NCBI GenBank assembly: GCA_009823395.1
Contig: CM020518.1
Span: 16,788,501-16,852,500, forward strand
Reading direction: 5' to 3'
Length of the DNA stretch: 64,000 bases
Origin: Thamnaconus septentrionalis
Taxonomy: Eukaryota; Chordata; Actinopteri; Tetraodontiformes; Monacanthidae
Below, in pieces: positions 43,737 through 56,532 of the stretch; within the stretch, counting starts at the first letter, position 1; each line of letters starts with the position of its first letter. Both the position numbers and the translations under genes were made by a program. The notes beneath the pieces were generated by a model, which ran no database searches, was not told the origin of the DNA, and worked only from the letters and a program-made list of their open reading frames with translations.

Positions 43737-44139
43737 CACACACATCTGTCCCTTCACACATGTGAGTGTGGACATCCTGGTGGGAACTGCTGGTGTTTTA
43801 AGGTTAAATACCCAACAACAATGTGGTATTGTCCGACTCTGTGTGTGATGCCACTGATGCAGTTACGAACGTGCGAGGGTATATATGCAAGCGCCTGGAC
43901 TTTCAAAGCTTTTTCTCAGTGAAAAATTTAACACGTAGTTGCTATCATTTTCTTCTTTTTTAAATGAGCCTACAGTAGCCACTGGCTGCTGCATGCCAAT
44001 CACTTCCCCTGTACTTCCTGTCAAACAAAGAGTAATTAATGGCAGACAGGCCCGGGCACGCCTCAGTGCTCGGAGACAGTGGGGCGATTCAGGCGCTGCA
44101 TCGGGACAAAGCGAGCCTGGACGGACGGTGAGATTTTGC

Positions 44140-44188
44140 GTGGCAGTGGCAGTGGCAGTGGCGGTGGCAGTGGCAGTGGCGGTGGCGG
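44140..44188. repeat. GTGGCA/GTGGCG hexanucleotide tandem repeat
   Basis: About eight hexamer units alternating GTGGCA and GTGGCG. It makes Val-Ala repeats in a shadow frame; no gene is inferred. Confidence 0.9.
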
Positions 44189-45588
44189 CTGCTGACAGCT
44201 ACCTGAGGGACGAGAGGTCTGCTGGCCAAACAATAACACGAGCGTGGGACTGGAGGCGGGAGCAGGGTGCCATAGCCGACCGTTTCCTGTGCTAGCACGG
44301 GGCCACATGGGTGGTTGGGGTTGCAGGGTTGTGACAATGAGTGACCTCCCCCCCCCCACATCAGCAAAACAGATCTCAGCGATCTCGGCGGGGGGGCTTT
44401 GCAGGACCACAGTGACCTCTGTAAACACTCACACACACACAAAAATAAGTCTGTATCTGCCCAATGCCACCCACGTGCTGAGTTATGGTGTCGCGCAGCA
44501 TGAGGCAGTGACTCTTCAAATGTAGTAAACTGGGATTAGCTTGAACTCTTGCGATGAAATAAACTGGAGTTCAGTTTAATCTGTGATGTTATCTGGTGAT
44601 TTTATGAGCAGCAGGCTTAAGTTTGGTGGATGCAGGTTGAGGGGACATTGCGGTATTTTGGCAGTGGAGTTGCACGGTACTTGTCAACAGGAAGTATTTC
44701 AACCACTTGAGATTAGAATCAGGTCAGTCTGCAGTGAGGAGAAACAGCATTCATGACCTGCGAGGCACCAGTGGAGAAAAGCGGGATCCATCCATCACCT
44801 TGTCTTCAGGTCTGAATATATTGGTGGAATCCGTAAACCATCAGTTTCCTTCGTGGATTAATAGAGGACAGGTTAGAAGTGAGTGGCCACTCCAAGCTGC
44901 CCAGAAAAACCACAGAGGAAAACCAGGAAACTACTAGGAGTTGTAAACAATGGCAGCTGCTAAAGGGATCAACCCATTTCAAGTGTACTTTTTTTTTTTT
45001 TTTTTCCCATTAATGACCTCAAATGTCTTGTGCTGTGATCTGTTGGAAAGAAAAATGAGGCTGATAAACACATAGGAGGGATTGTGATTTTTTTTTTTTT
45101 TTTCTTCTCTAAAGTAAAAGTGAAAAAGAAAGGAAAAAAATAAGTGGATCAACTGAGGACGATGAATGAATGATGTGAGCAGTTTGTCCTTAAGGAAGAC
45201 ATATATAAGACGGACCTTTCAGATTATGCACAAGTGAAAATTTGGAGGTGTTTTATACATTTTATATTATTTGTCCTTTTTTTTAACTTTATGTGTGCTT
45301 TATTTCTTTAAAGAATAAAAACCAAACTGTATATTTCTACTATTTCTTACGAGCAAAAGCCAGGAGACTCCTCAACATTTCCTTATGGTTGCATGACAAA
45401 AAACACTGCAGCACTGCAGTAAAAGGCCCGCAAAGCAGATTCCATTATCAAACTGATCATTTGAACTGGAACAAAAAAGCTCATGTTAATCAGAAAGCAG
45501 TTCTACAGGTGAGACTGTTGAACACACGGAGCACCGTCCAGCTCCACCACTCGCCGAGGAAAGCAGCACAACGCAAGTTTCGCCGAAG

Positions 45589-45659
45589 CAGCAGCAGCGG
45601 CAGCAGCAGCGGCAGCAGCAGCGGCAGCGGCGGCAGCAGCAGCAGCGGCAGCAGCAGCA
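45589..45659. repeat. (AGC/GGC)n triplet tract
   Basis: About 70 bp of CAG/CGG-type triplets, open in several frames on both strands. I treat these as low-complexity shadows. Confidence 0.9.
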
Positions 45660-47752
45660 AAGAGTCCAGTTGAGCTGGATGTGTGTGAGCTCATATGAGA
45701 GGGTATATGAGCATTTCCTCCCCACAGACAGACCAGCGTTAGTAGGTGGAGGTGGTGGCGGTGGGGGCAGGGGGGGCAGAATGACTTCAGCGAAGGAAGC
45801 CGGCCAACGCAGGAAGGCTGCCGCTCGGGGCCTCACAATGGCTCTTCACATGTGCTCGCCGTTGATTCCTCGGCTTCTGTCGTCCTTGCCGAGGAGCGGG
45901 AGGAAGTGCATATTGTTGTCGGAGAGCCTTTTTTTTCTGCTTTCCCCTGATGGACAGACAATGGCTGAGGAGAGGGGAGGAGGGAGGAGGGAGAAAGAGT
46001 GAGGGGAAGGAGGGAAATGTTCGTATTTTTTTTTCTCTCTCTCTCGACATGAATCTAAAATAACAATTTCACTTGTTCACTTGTTCACTTGTTTGTTTCT
46101 GGCGAAACAAAACAAATGAAGACGAAAACTTTTTCTTGGGATTCTTGACGATTTCCAGCCCTTTTGCAGTTCAATTGTGCCATTCTCTTTGCCAAATCAA
46201 CTTTATTCCCTTGGTTGCAGCTGCCCCATACATCTGCACTCAAGATTACCTGTGGCATAGAATATGACATCAATACTGGGGACTTTTCGGAGCAACTCGT
46301 CAGCCTACATCAGTCAAAATGGTGGTTGAGTTTTCACAAATTTTACTTGGACACCACAAAGTTTTAATTTCCGGGGCCGCGTCCACTTCCATCAAGGCAA
46401 AATGTGGGTCAGAGTGCACGGGATAAACAAGACACGGAGCTAGCCGGACACCCATTTCCATTTGTCGGACAAACGCTAAATGACTTCCAACCCAGATTTT
46501 AGATTAGATAGGATCGCCAGGGAGCAGGGCGCCAAGAGAAACAGGAGGAGGAGGAAAGAGACGTGCAGGCCCAGAAATAGAAGGAGAAACAAGGGAAATT
46601 TAGGAGGATTTTTTTTTTTTTAACATGAGGAGCTTGTTTAATCTTTCTGATGCGCCTCCACTGAGACAGGAAATAGTGCTGTTAGAATCATGAAATGAGC
46701 CGATGGCAGAGATAAAGGCGGATAATGGGCTGTGGAAATCACAGGTCCGCACAGACTCTGTCAGGACCGGCAGGGACACGGCAGCGGATGAAGCTGCGCT
46801 CCCTTTTCTAACAATTACCCCTAAAATCACACCAATTTTACATCTTATTTTATTGAACAGATGTAATCTTTTTTGGCCATATTGCTCAAATACCCAACAT
46901 CATCAGGCTGGCATGACTATGAGAAGACTTACAGGCCCTTTGATGCTTTCAGCCTGAATGAACAACGAGCTGCAAAAGCAGCCCAAGGCTTTTCGGCAAT
47001 GACATTGTGATAACGTCTCAGATTTAGGGAGATTTATCTGACTTGCCAGCACAGAAATCAGCTAGTTTGCCATTTCATCCGCAGTGTGCCATGCACAAAC
47101 ACTAAGATAATCTCCTCCTGGTAGTGTTGTTCAACTTTCTTTGAATTAATGTATCAAAGAATCTTTTTTTTTTTTTTTTTTTTTTTTGCCATTGCTCTGC
47201 TCTTCCGACAGCATCTGTTCTACAAATGAACATTTTGAGGTTGCGTGACAGCGTGAGGAGCAGGACACGCCTCAGGGCAGCGTTGTTTGGGCCAGTGGCT
47301 CTCTACACGTATTGGAAAACACATTAACCTCCATGTTCACTGACATGCGAAGACATGTGTTGTCACTGCGTAAAATACGAAGCGACTGCAAACAGGAGGA
47401 GCTCACAAAGGAAGGGAAATCAGTCAAAGCGTTTGGGTGAAATCACGACATGATATTGTGACACAGTGAACTTTTTCCAAACCCCAAAGAGCTCAAAGAA
47501 AACATCTGGAAAGGAGACGCCCTTTGGAACCTTCGCTAAATCTGTGTGTTGTTATTTTCTTTTTACACTCAAAGCAAACCAGTGAGATGTTGTTTTTTTT
47601 TAACCGCAACAGATCGACGCTTGCTACTGATGCAAAGACCGCCTTTGGATGTATATTTTATCTCGTGTCAAGCTGAACTCTTGCAACAACGTTTTAGAAT
47701 GGGAGCTTTTCATGCTGGATTTCCAAACAGGAAACCCAGCAAGCCACTAGAA

Positions 47753-48549
47753 CATAGGTGTCAAACTCTGGCCAAATTTGGCCCGCTGTGTAATTATATT
47801 TGGCCCGCGAGGAAATACAAAGTCACTACTAGAGATGGCCCGCTGGTATTGTACAGCACATGTACCATTAATACAACACATCCCAGAATGCTCGGCTGAT
47901 ATTTTGTCAATCAGGACAGGAAGTTAATTGAAGGATATTATGACTACTGAACTGGTTTACTGTTGTTACTTTGTTTTCAAATCCATTATTAGCCCTGTGG
48001 AAAAATCAAATCAATTCAAACTTTATTTATATAGCACTTTTCATCCATGAAAAGAATGCAACCCAAAGTGCTTCACAGATTAAAACAAAAGTAAAATGTC
48101 AAAACATGCAGCAAAATGAACAAATAAAAGCTCAGCCCTCCGAAATGGACCCGCCCCTCCACACAAACACATACACACATACGTCCACACTCATACACAC
48201 ACATGGATAAAATAGCACGGCACTAAGGATACGGGTGAGGAAAGGCCACCAATGGCAAACCAATTGTTGAAATTTAAATCAGAAGGCTTCAAATAAAAAA
48301 GATGCATTCAGTTTTCATTTACATTTTATTTATATTGATGAGTTTTTTTTATTTGAAATTCAATTTAGCATGTGTGCAGTGTTAGGTTATTTTGCTTGTT
48401 CCATATTCAGGTTAAAGTAAAACTTGCTTGGGTCCATATAAAAAGGTTCTATCTCTAGGAAGATTTTTCAATAAATATCAATGTTGGCCAGGGACTTTGT
48501 CCAAGTTTTACATTTTGGCCCCAATGTGTATTTGAGTTTGACACCCCTG
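47753..48549. mobile_element. hAT-like non-autonomous element
   Basis: The left end CATAGGTGTCAAACTC and the right end GAGTTTGACACCCCTG are inverted repeats (14 of 16 match). The left flank CACTAGAA resembles the hAT target consensus, but the right flank CTCATTAT does not match it. An internal segment near 48005-48095 (CTTTATTTATATAGCAC ... AAAGTGCTTCACA) is another common fish repeat, so the insertion is probably composite. About 800 bp, non-coding. Confidence 0.7.
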
Positions 48550-50844
48550 CTCATTATTTTACTTCATTTTAGAAAAAAAATAAACTCTATCTGTTGTGTT
48601 GGTTTTCTTCATAAGAAAAAAGGAAGCACGAAGTCGGAAATAAAGGCACTTCTGTTACTCAACCTTTACATCATCCAGCCTGCTGATAAATCGGAGAGCA
48701 CACACAAACACACCCGAAGATGTCGGGGGCCGAGTCGAAACAGGATGAGCGCGCCGCAATGCCACTGCGATCAGCGTCAACGTCCGCTGTTTGTTTTAAC
48801 AGGTGGACTGAGTCACCGCAGGAAGAAGGGGGCAGCATGAAAGGACTCGCGGGCTACCGTCCGCCAGGCCTCAACCTCTTATCAAAGCAGGCTGACTTTC
48901 TCGTCCAGGGATTTCCTCCAGTCTGAGTCAACAACTTGTTATTATGGCAATAACGTTTTGTGACTGCGGCTAATTGCACCCCGAGTTGTGATTCACGCCA
49001 CCGTCATTAGGCTTTTTTTTTTTTCTAATGGTCACGGGCGCTTCCTGTCAGCTGGCTCCCATCTCACTGGCGTTTTAAATCACTGGCAAATTATCCACAT
49101 TTAATCAGAATTAATGGCTGTTTCCTTCCCCTCCTGCTGGGTAAATATGAGTTTGTTGGCTATTGTAAGCAGCGGGCCAACTCCTGCGATGCCTTTAAGT
49201 GCCTAAGAATTAACCGTGCAATAATTAAATTAAATATTTTGCTGCAATCTGAGAAAGTGGAGATGAAATATCCCACCCCTGGGGTGTTTCTGTCACATTT
49301 CCATCACCTGTCACACACTGTCTGTCAATATTTGTCTTGTTTTGCTTCATATCGGCAGCTGAACTTGTCTTCTAATTAGCCAACACCTCCTGGAAACTTG
49401 TGGAGGACAACTGAGCCCTGACTGGGTTTGGCAACAGTGGTGCAACACATTGCTTGTGCCAATAGAAGGCATCCAGATCAGGGTGTTTTTTAGCGGGGAA
49501 AAAGTGTGAAAAAAAACAGCTGATAGGTACCCTCGCATTGCCCAGAAGAAGACGAAAAACAGGAACCCATTGTGGAACTTGTTGCTGCTAAAGAGATTGG
49601 CGTGGCTGCCGCAAGCATGGACGGCATTTTCACATGGATAAAGAACAAAGAACGGCAATGGAAGGGCTTTTCTCTGTAGACAACATGTTTTCCTTTTACC
49701 TCCAAACTGGTTTTGGCAAGAGTTTAGGTATGGATGTCATCCCTCACACTAACAGGAAGGCACAAGCTGTAGTGCCCTAGCTTGGGTGGCAGTAGGAAAC
49801 AAAAGAAAAAAAAAAAAAAAAAAAAAGATTGTTCAATTGTGATGGGCAGAGAGGAGGTCCAATCGACTGGCAAGTTTATTTTGAAAGGGCACTTCTGTGT
49901 CCAATGTTTTTCTATGGGCTCTTTCCTAGAGGTTGGTCTGAAATGGTGAAAATCCATCCCAGAAAGGCTATGGATTGGTGTCCACCAATCAAAGATAATG
50001 CAGCCCCCATCTGCTCTGTTTAGCTCAACCCACAAGAGTGCTGGCCCAATCACAAACACCCAAATTCCAAAACCAAAGTCCAATTACCGCATAAAATAAA
50101 ATGCAGCTACTGTATACAAACGTCGTATTCCAAAACCTTTGAAACCATCCTATCTGTTATGTCAGGTAATAAAAATTGTGCATCCGTTCAAAAAAAAATG
50201 CAGGAAAATAGAGTTTTGAGATGTGCTTATGCCGCAACACATTTCTTAATTTGAATTTATTGCATCGCATCAGCACGAAGGGCGTGTCGGGACACATTTA
50301 TTGTCAAGATTACAACCATATTGGCCTCAGCGCAAGGGCGTCTGCAGAAAAACAGAGAAAGTTACTCGCTCAGCACTTTGGAAATTGCTTTCACGATTCC
50401 CATCCGACACATTGCGTGTCGTTGTGCAGGACAATACGACTCAGACGTCACACGGGCCGATCTGCAGACCAATTAATAGTGTAAAACCGGACAGACGCAC
50501 GGCTCGAGAGAATGCCAAGGCCTCACACCTCCTGCAGGGTATCAAACGCCGGCAGCAGGTGACATTTCAACCGTGGACAATAAAACGAGGAGATGTGGAA
50601 AAAAAAAAGGGAGGCGGAGAAGGAGGAGGAGGACAGCGCTCGCGGCGGCTCCCGGAGAACAATGGAGTTGGAGGGAAGTGATAAGGGACAGGACATCCTC
50701 GCGGTGCCGTCGCGTCACCAACACAGCCCTCACACGGCTGCGAACGCGTCACTTGGTAGCCTCGTGCAGCCGCCAATCAACCCTGCACGGCAAACTTGAG
50801 GGGAAATTTGATGGATGCAAATTTTGCAGAGGGAGAAAAACCCA

Positions 50845-50970
50845 TTTATTCATTCGTTTTCAGCACCCGCTTCTTCCTGAACTGGAAGGGCTGAAGGGTT
50901 GCGGGAGTCTGTGGGGGTCTGCATCCCAGCTGTCATAGTGCGAAAGCAGAGTGACACCCAGGACCAGTTG
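50845..50970 (-). mobile_element. SINE 3' fragment, diverged
   Basis: Contains the degraded order TTATTCATTCG, CACCCGCTTCTTCCTGAACTGG, GTCTGTGGGGGTCTGCATCCCAGCTGTCATAG, matching the better preserved copies at 54750 and 56396. Minus-strand orientation by analogy with the copy at 54750. Confidence 0.6.
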
Positions 50971-50974
50971 TCAG

Positions 50975-52985
50975 TAAAATCAAATCAAATGAAAGCCATT
51001 ATTGTCATGTCCAAGTAAAGAAACAAGTTTCCCTATGCAATGAAATTCTCCATTTGATGTCCACCGAATGCCAAAAAAGGGACTAGGTATAAGAAAGAGA
51101 ATTAGAAATATACAAAATGTGCAAAAATACAAAATATACAAAATAATATACAGAATCCAAAAACAAAGCAATTTTAAAAAGGACAAATGTAAATGTATAT
51201 TTAAACAGACAATTGTACATGTGCAAGCTGTGCAGTTATGGAGGAATGTAGTCCCTGATGATTCTACTCCTATTTGCTGTTTAGGAGTCTGACTACATTG
51301 GGGCTGAAAGAGTTTTTTAGACTGGTGGTCCTGCATCTGACACCTCTGTACCTCCGGCCAGAGGGCAGAAGTGTGAACATGCCGTGCTGGGGGTGGTTGT
51401 GGTCTCTGCTGTGGTCCCCGCGTTGGTAGATGCTCTGCAGGGAGGGTAGGCGGATCCTGGTTATCTTCTCTGCAGTCTTCACCACTCTCTGCAGGTTGTT
51501 TGCGGTCCACAGCAGTGGTGTTGCACTGTGTACCAACCACACAGTGATGCAGCTGATCAGGACGCTCTCAACAATGCAGCTGTAGAAGTTGCAGAGGATC
51601 TTAGGCGGCATGCCAAACTTCCTTAGCCTCCTCAGAAAATACAGCCTTCCTGACCAGGTGTGTGGTGTTCAGTGTCCATGTGAGGTCCCGGATGTACAGT
51701 GGCTGATGAGGTGAAATCTTCATCCTCATGTCCGCTATCATCTCCTTCTTCTTGTCTGTGTTTAAAGGGTGAGGTTGTTGTCCTCACACCATGTTACCCG
51801 ACTGGCCAACTCCCTCCCGTAGGCTGCTTCGTATCCGCCACTGATGCATCTTATCACTGCCATGTCATCCGAGAACTTTAAGATGATGTCCTAATGGGAG
51901 GCGACACAGTCGTGGGTGTACAGGGTGTAGAGGATTGGGCTGAGGACACATCCCTGTGGAGTGCCAGTGTTGTTGATGATCCTGGCTGAGGTTCTGTTCC
52001 CAATCCTGACAGACAGGGGCCTGCCAGTCATAAAATCCAGGAGCCAGTCACAGAAGGTGAGGTGCAGACCAAGAGTGGACAGTGTGTGAGTGAGTTTGTG
52101 GGGGATTGACCTTATTAACGGCGGAGTTCTAGTCAACAAAGAGCATCCTGATATAGGAGTCTTTGTTTTCCAGGTGGGAGAGGGAATGGTAGAGGACAGC
52201 AGTGATAGCGTCTATCCAGCTTCTCTCTGTACTGCCTCTAGGCCACAGTGATGACTTTTGTCGGTCCATACCTGGCCGCTTGTACTCCGTCTCATTGCCT
52301 GATCTAAATGCTGACAGAAGAGTCCTCCAGAGTGGCTGCAGTTTTAAAAACATCCCGTCTGTTTGAGCAGAACAGTCCTGCAAGGTGTCCCTCAGGTCTC
52401 TGGGGTCCAGAACTTGGCCTGTTTTTCTGTTACTTTATTTTAGTCTCTGTCTGTAAGCTGGATATAGGAACAGAGAGATATGGTCAGAGTGTCCAAAGTG
52501 GGGGCGGGCTGCATCTGAACAGTACATTCCGGGACTTTGTCTGAAAGCCAAGTCTAAGTGAAAATTAGAGCGCAACATTCTCTTAGTTCCGTGTGTTCCG
52601 TGAGTTCAGTGTTGTAATCATGGCTCTTAGTTCATCCAGCTTGTTTACCAGAGACCGCACATTAGCCATCAAGAGGTTGGGTAGCGGTGGTTGGCTAGCG
52701 TGAGCTTTTAGCCTAGCATGGAGCCCTCCCCGCTTGCCTCGACGTCTCCGGATCGCTCTCCTGGGGTCAATCTGCTCCCTTGAGCTCAGTGTGTCGTGGC
52801 CTTCCCAGTGGTGAACAATGAGCTGTAGATCCGGTGGTATGGACCCGATAAATTCAAGCAAACTGAGTGAGTTGGCAGGTCCAGCAGTGCCTGTCTATTG
52901 TATGTTAGCAGTGCTTCACAAGTGTACACTGCAGAGAAAGTAGAAAACACAAAACACAGGAGAAAAAAGGATGTGAAAGTCAACT
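50975..52985 (-). mobile_element. L2/jockey-type non-LTR retrotransposon, truncated and frameshifted
   Basis: Read on the minus strand, fragments occur in the order of an ORF2: an N-terminal part (YTCEALLTYNRQALLDL; NVRSLVNKLDELRAMI, the start of the endonuclease), RT pieces (LSHLENKDSYIRMLF; LSTLGLHLTFCDWLLDF then MTGRPLSVRIGN; NNTGTPQGCVLSPILYTLYT), an active-site box reading FSDD rather than FADD/YADD, and a C-terminal tail (ILCNFYSCIVESVL; LPSLQSIYQRG; MFTLLPSGRRYR). Most of the endonuclease is missing and frames shift, so it is dead. The 3' end is ATGACAATAATGGCTTTC-like followed by ATTTG repeats. The clade is by recalled similarity. Confidence 0.85.
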
Positions 52986-53656
52986 TTCAAGAGCGGAGTG
53001 AGCAAACACATCTGCTGTAACGAGTCGTGACAGTAGGGAGAAAAAAGATCAAAGATGTATTTTTTGTCCTCATGCAAAGGTTCCAGCATTGTTTACTTTT
53101 GTGTATTTTTGATGTGCAGTATTCACAATGCATCTCGAAGCAAAAATGTGATTTTTTTTTCATTTCCATTGATACATTCAAAGTGATATTTAGTGCAGAA
53201 GAACCCATCGGAGGTTGTAGATCACAGACATCTGCACCACATTTGTTTATTTTTCTGCAAATGAAGCACACATTGCAAAGATGCTGAAAGTGAAATGCTG
53301 ATGATGGGAAATGTGAATAAAAAATGTACTTTGGTCTGTTTATTTTATTGAAATAATTTATTATTATCAATATTATAAATAAAAAACTATATTAAAAATA
53401 ATTATATTATTTAATTCTTGCATTTCGGCCCCCCTTCCCTCCAACCTTCACCCAGCTGCCCCTTTAGCTGATGTTTTTCCCGCCTGAGGAAAGGAACAAA
53501 AAAAAACAAAATAAAAAAAATCAACTGTTTCTGTGTCAGCGTTGATTGTCATTTTTATGTTGGGGTAAACACACGGGCGCACAAAGAGAACAGGACGCAT
53601 CTGGTCCTCTGAGGACACACACACATGCACGCACACACGCACGTGAACATATACAT

Positions 53657-53680
53657 TCTCGCTCTCTCTCTCTCTCTCTG

Positions 53681-53753
<73 letters not shown>

Positions 53754-53768
53754 CTCCCTCTCTCTCTC
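53657..53768. repeat. (CT)n microsatellite
   Basis: About 110 bp of CT with few interruptions. Confidence 0.97.
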
Positions 53769-54749
53769 AGTGCTGGCAGCCACCGCAGCTCCTTGGCTGT
53801 GATGAAGGCTTCTGTTGAATTGACCTACTCACCCACTACGTGACATCACGGCACATTCCTGCGTGCGTGCGTGCGCGCGTGCGTGTGCGCCTGTGCGCTA
53901 ATGAACTCCCCACATGGAGGCCTGATTGTGTTCCTCTGACGGGCCGTTGTTCGTCAGCATGTTGACAACACCTGCTACTGTCCTTCGTATGAAAATGTGA
54001 TCATGAGCCGTGACGGTAAAATCCTGGCTGTGAAGGATGTTTTTTTTTTTTTGTTTTTTTTTTTCTGCAGATGTTTCAACCCAGAACTGCAGTGGAAAAC
54101 ATTCGTAATTTGTCCCCAGCGTCACTACCCTGTTGTGGTTATTATTGTCTTTATCTCGCCGGGGCAGTTCTTCCTCCACCCTGTTTGTATTTATCTGCTG
54201 TTCTCCCTCCCAAGAAAAAAAAAACGAAAAAGGAAAAAAAAAAGTTTGGATTTAGGTCTCTCAGTCTATATTAGGAGAAAACCTCATGACTCAAACTGAA
54301 AGATTGGGGCCAATCACGTTGGGTGTGGCCATGCTTTTATCACTACGCACCGCTCGCTTTACTGTAAACAATCAAATTAAGTTTGTTAAAAAAAACACAA
54401 AAATCCACTGAGGATGTTTTCAGCTGACGGGAATCAAGCGACCAGTTTAAACAAAGTCAAATGATGCACGTGCTCTTCCTCAGAACGTTAACCTTATTCC
54501 ATCCGACAAAACAGTCTTCCAAGATGGAGAGCCATTGAGATGGCAAAAGTGTAATTACTGGTTGCTGTTTTGAGATTGCAAATCACACACATCTTGCTCA
54601 TCTAAAGAGTCATATAGACGTAACTGTTAGCTAAACTCTTGCTAAGGTGTTTTCGACAGGGAGCTTTTGATGCTGGATTTCATACCAGGAAACTTAGATG
54701 CATTGCAAGGGACTAGAATCATTAAAATTGACTTTATTAGAACTATATA

Positions 54750-55075
54750 GATCAATTTTATTCATTCATTCATTCATCTTCTATGCCCGCTTATTCCAAT
54801 TCAGGGTCACGGGGGTCTGCTGGAGCCTATCCCAGCTGTCTTAGGGCGAAGGCACGGTACACCCTGGACAAGTCGCCAGTTCATCGCAGGGCCAATTTTA
54901 TTCTTTATTTATTTTATTTTTTTAAGTACCCATTATGTTGTTTTTTATTTACCAACATGCATGCGTCCGGCCTGTGAGATGGGTTCACAGTACCTGGACA
55001 GTACCTGGGTACGCAGTTACACCTCCCGTGACCTACTTGCTGTGAGGCGACGGTGCCAGAATCAGTTTAGTCCAA
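54750..55075 (-). mobile_element. tRNA-derived fish SINE, near-complete copy
   Basis: On the minus strand it starts GGCACCGTCGCCTCACAGCAAG (head) and ends with the conserved order GCGATGAACTGGCGACTTGTCC, GGGTGTACCGTGCC, CAGCTGGGATAGGCTCCAGC, then a GAAT-repeat tail (seen as ATTC on plus at about 54758-54777). It matches the ubiquitous teleost repeat with this layout. The middle part is AT-rich and diverged. Confidence 0.75.
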
Positions 55076-55546
55076 GTGGAGGCTGGTGGCGGTTCACCGG
55101 GATAATCACTCGTCGCCGTTCTGGTTGCGATTGTCAGTTCAAGATCCCCACGGAGCGCATGAACAGGCTGAGGGATGAGGGAACTTTTCAGTGCCAACGT
55201 CAGGAACACAATGGAGAGTGTAAACATGCCCCCTGTGTGTGTGTGAGTGTGTGTGTGTGTGTCTGTCTCGCTCGAGCTGGAAGTGTCCGTTGAAAAGGAC
55301 TATGGCTGGAAGAAAAATCTGCTTGTCCCTTAAACTCTCTTTTTGGGTACTGGATAAACAGATGTCAGCTTTTTTTAAAAGCTGGATAAAGTTACCAGTT
55401 GCAAATTACAATTTGTGTGACTGAAGAAGAATTCCTGAATTTCCCTGGAGATGCTAAATCCGGAAATATGTGCAAAAACTGTTGTTTAAATAAATAAAAA
55501 TAAAGGCTTCTTCCATTTGAACCTTCAACACAGGAAGAGGATAGCT

Positions 55547-55901
55547 CAGGGATGGGCAAGCTATGACATGAGGGCCATATGCGGCCCGTTAAGCTTTTTA
55601 ATCCAGTCCGCTGAACTTGAATTTATATTATATCAATAGTAAATAAGTCATAAAACAGCCGTTTTTCAGACATTTTTCAGCGTTTTAAGAGTCGTTTCAA
55701 TAAAGACCTAAATACTGTGAGGCTTCAAAGACACATTTTTGTTGTAACGCTTTAGTTCATTTTCAAATGACATTAAAGCAAATGTTTTCTACATATCCCA
55801 TGATATATTTTTTCCTCCTACGAGGTGGGTCACCAAAACACTCCATCCATCTACTCTGCTGTCAAATTTCACAACCCAGTCAAAAAGTTTCCCCAGCCCT
55901 G
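55547..55901. mobile_element. hAT-like non-autonomous element with perfect 8-bp duplication
   Basis: Starts CAGGGATGGGCAAGC and ends, on the other strand, CAGGGCTGGGGAAAC. GGATAGCT occurs at 55539-55546 and at 55902-55909, a perfect duplication. 355 bp, related to the partial copy at 4317-4525. Confidence 0.88.
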
Positions 55902-55954
55902 GGATAGCTTATGTCTATGTGATTGTACATGTGTATATGTGTCCAAATGTACTC

Positions 55955-56370
55955 TTTTAGATTCGACTTTATTGTCATTACACATGTACAAGTACAAGGA
56001 AACGAAATGCAGTTCTGTATCTAACCAGAAGTGCAAAAGCAACAAGTGCAGATAACTTTATAGACAGAGGAAATAGAAATGATTGTAGATTATTAGGCAC
56101 AGAGAAGAGTGTATGAGCATAACTCTACAGATGCACAGGGGAAATGTATATGTACTGTGTATAAGATTTATATACAAATGGATTTATATGAACAAGTTGG
56201 CCATAATATACATATTAATGTACTATACTATGCTATATTAATGTACAGATGAGACAGAATGCGCAGATTGTGCTGTGTATGGTGATGTGTAGAGGAAGGT
56301 CAGAGGGGTCAGAGCTGAAAAGGGAGGCATCTCTGGGGCAAAGGCTCTTTCTCTTGTGCACATAAAGAGT
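55955..56370 (-). mobile_element. LINE 3'-end fragment
   Basis: On the minus strand the end reads ATGTGTAATGACAATAAAGTCG, typical of fish L2/RTE-like 3' ends, with upstream AT-rich sequence and CAGAGATGCCTCCCTTTTC. No coding part remains; boundaries approximate. Confidence 0.55.
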
Positions 56371-56395
56371 GTATATTATCATTCATGTTCTAATA

Positions 56396-56532
56396 TTCTG
56401 CGATGAACTGGCGTCTTGTCCAGGGTGTACCCTGCCTTCGCCCTAAGACAGCTGGGATAGGCTCCAGCAGACCCCCGTGACCCTGAATTGGAATAAGCGG
56501 GTATAGAAGATGAATGAATGAATGAATGAATG
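56396..56532 (+). mobile_element. SINE 3' fragment (inverted relative to 54750)
   Basis: Reads GCGATGAACTGGCGTCTTG, GGGTGTACCCTGCCTTCGCC, GACAGCTGGGATAGGCTCC, then GAATGAATGAATG: the same 3' half and tail as the copy at 54750-54895 but on the opposite strand. Confidence 0.8.

Noticed and set aside
45486..45836. Poly-Ala/poly-Cys/poly-Ser frames
   Set aside because: Translation of CAG/CGG triplet tract in different frames; no flanking conserved coding.
54961..55293. 110-codon plus-strand frame
   Set aside because: Mostly lies across the SINE copy; its amino-acid sequence reflects the repeat head.
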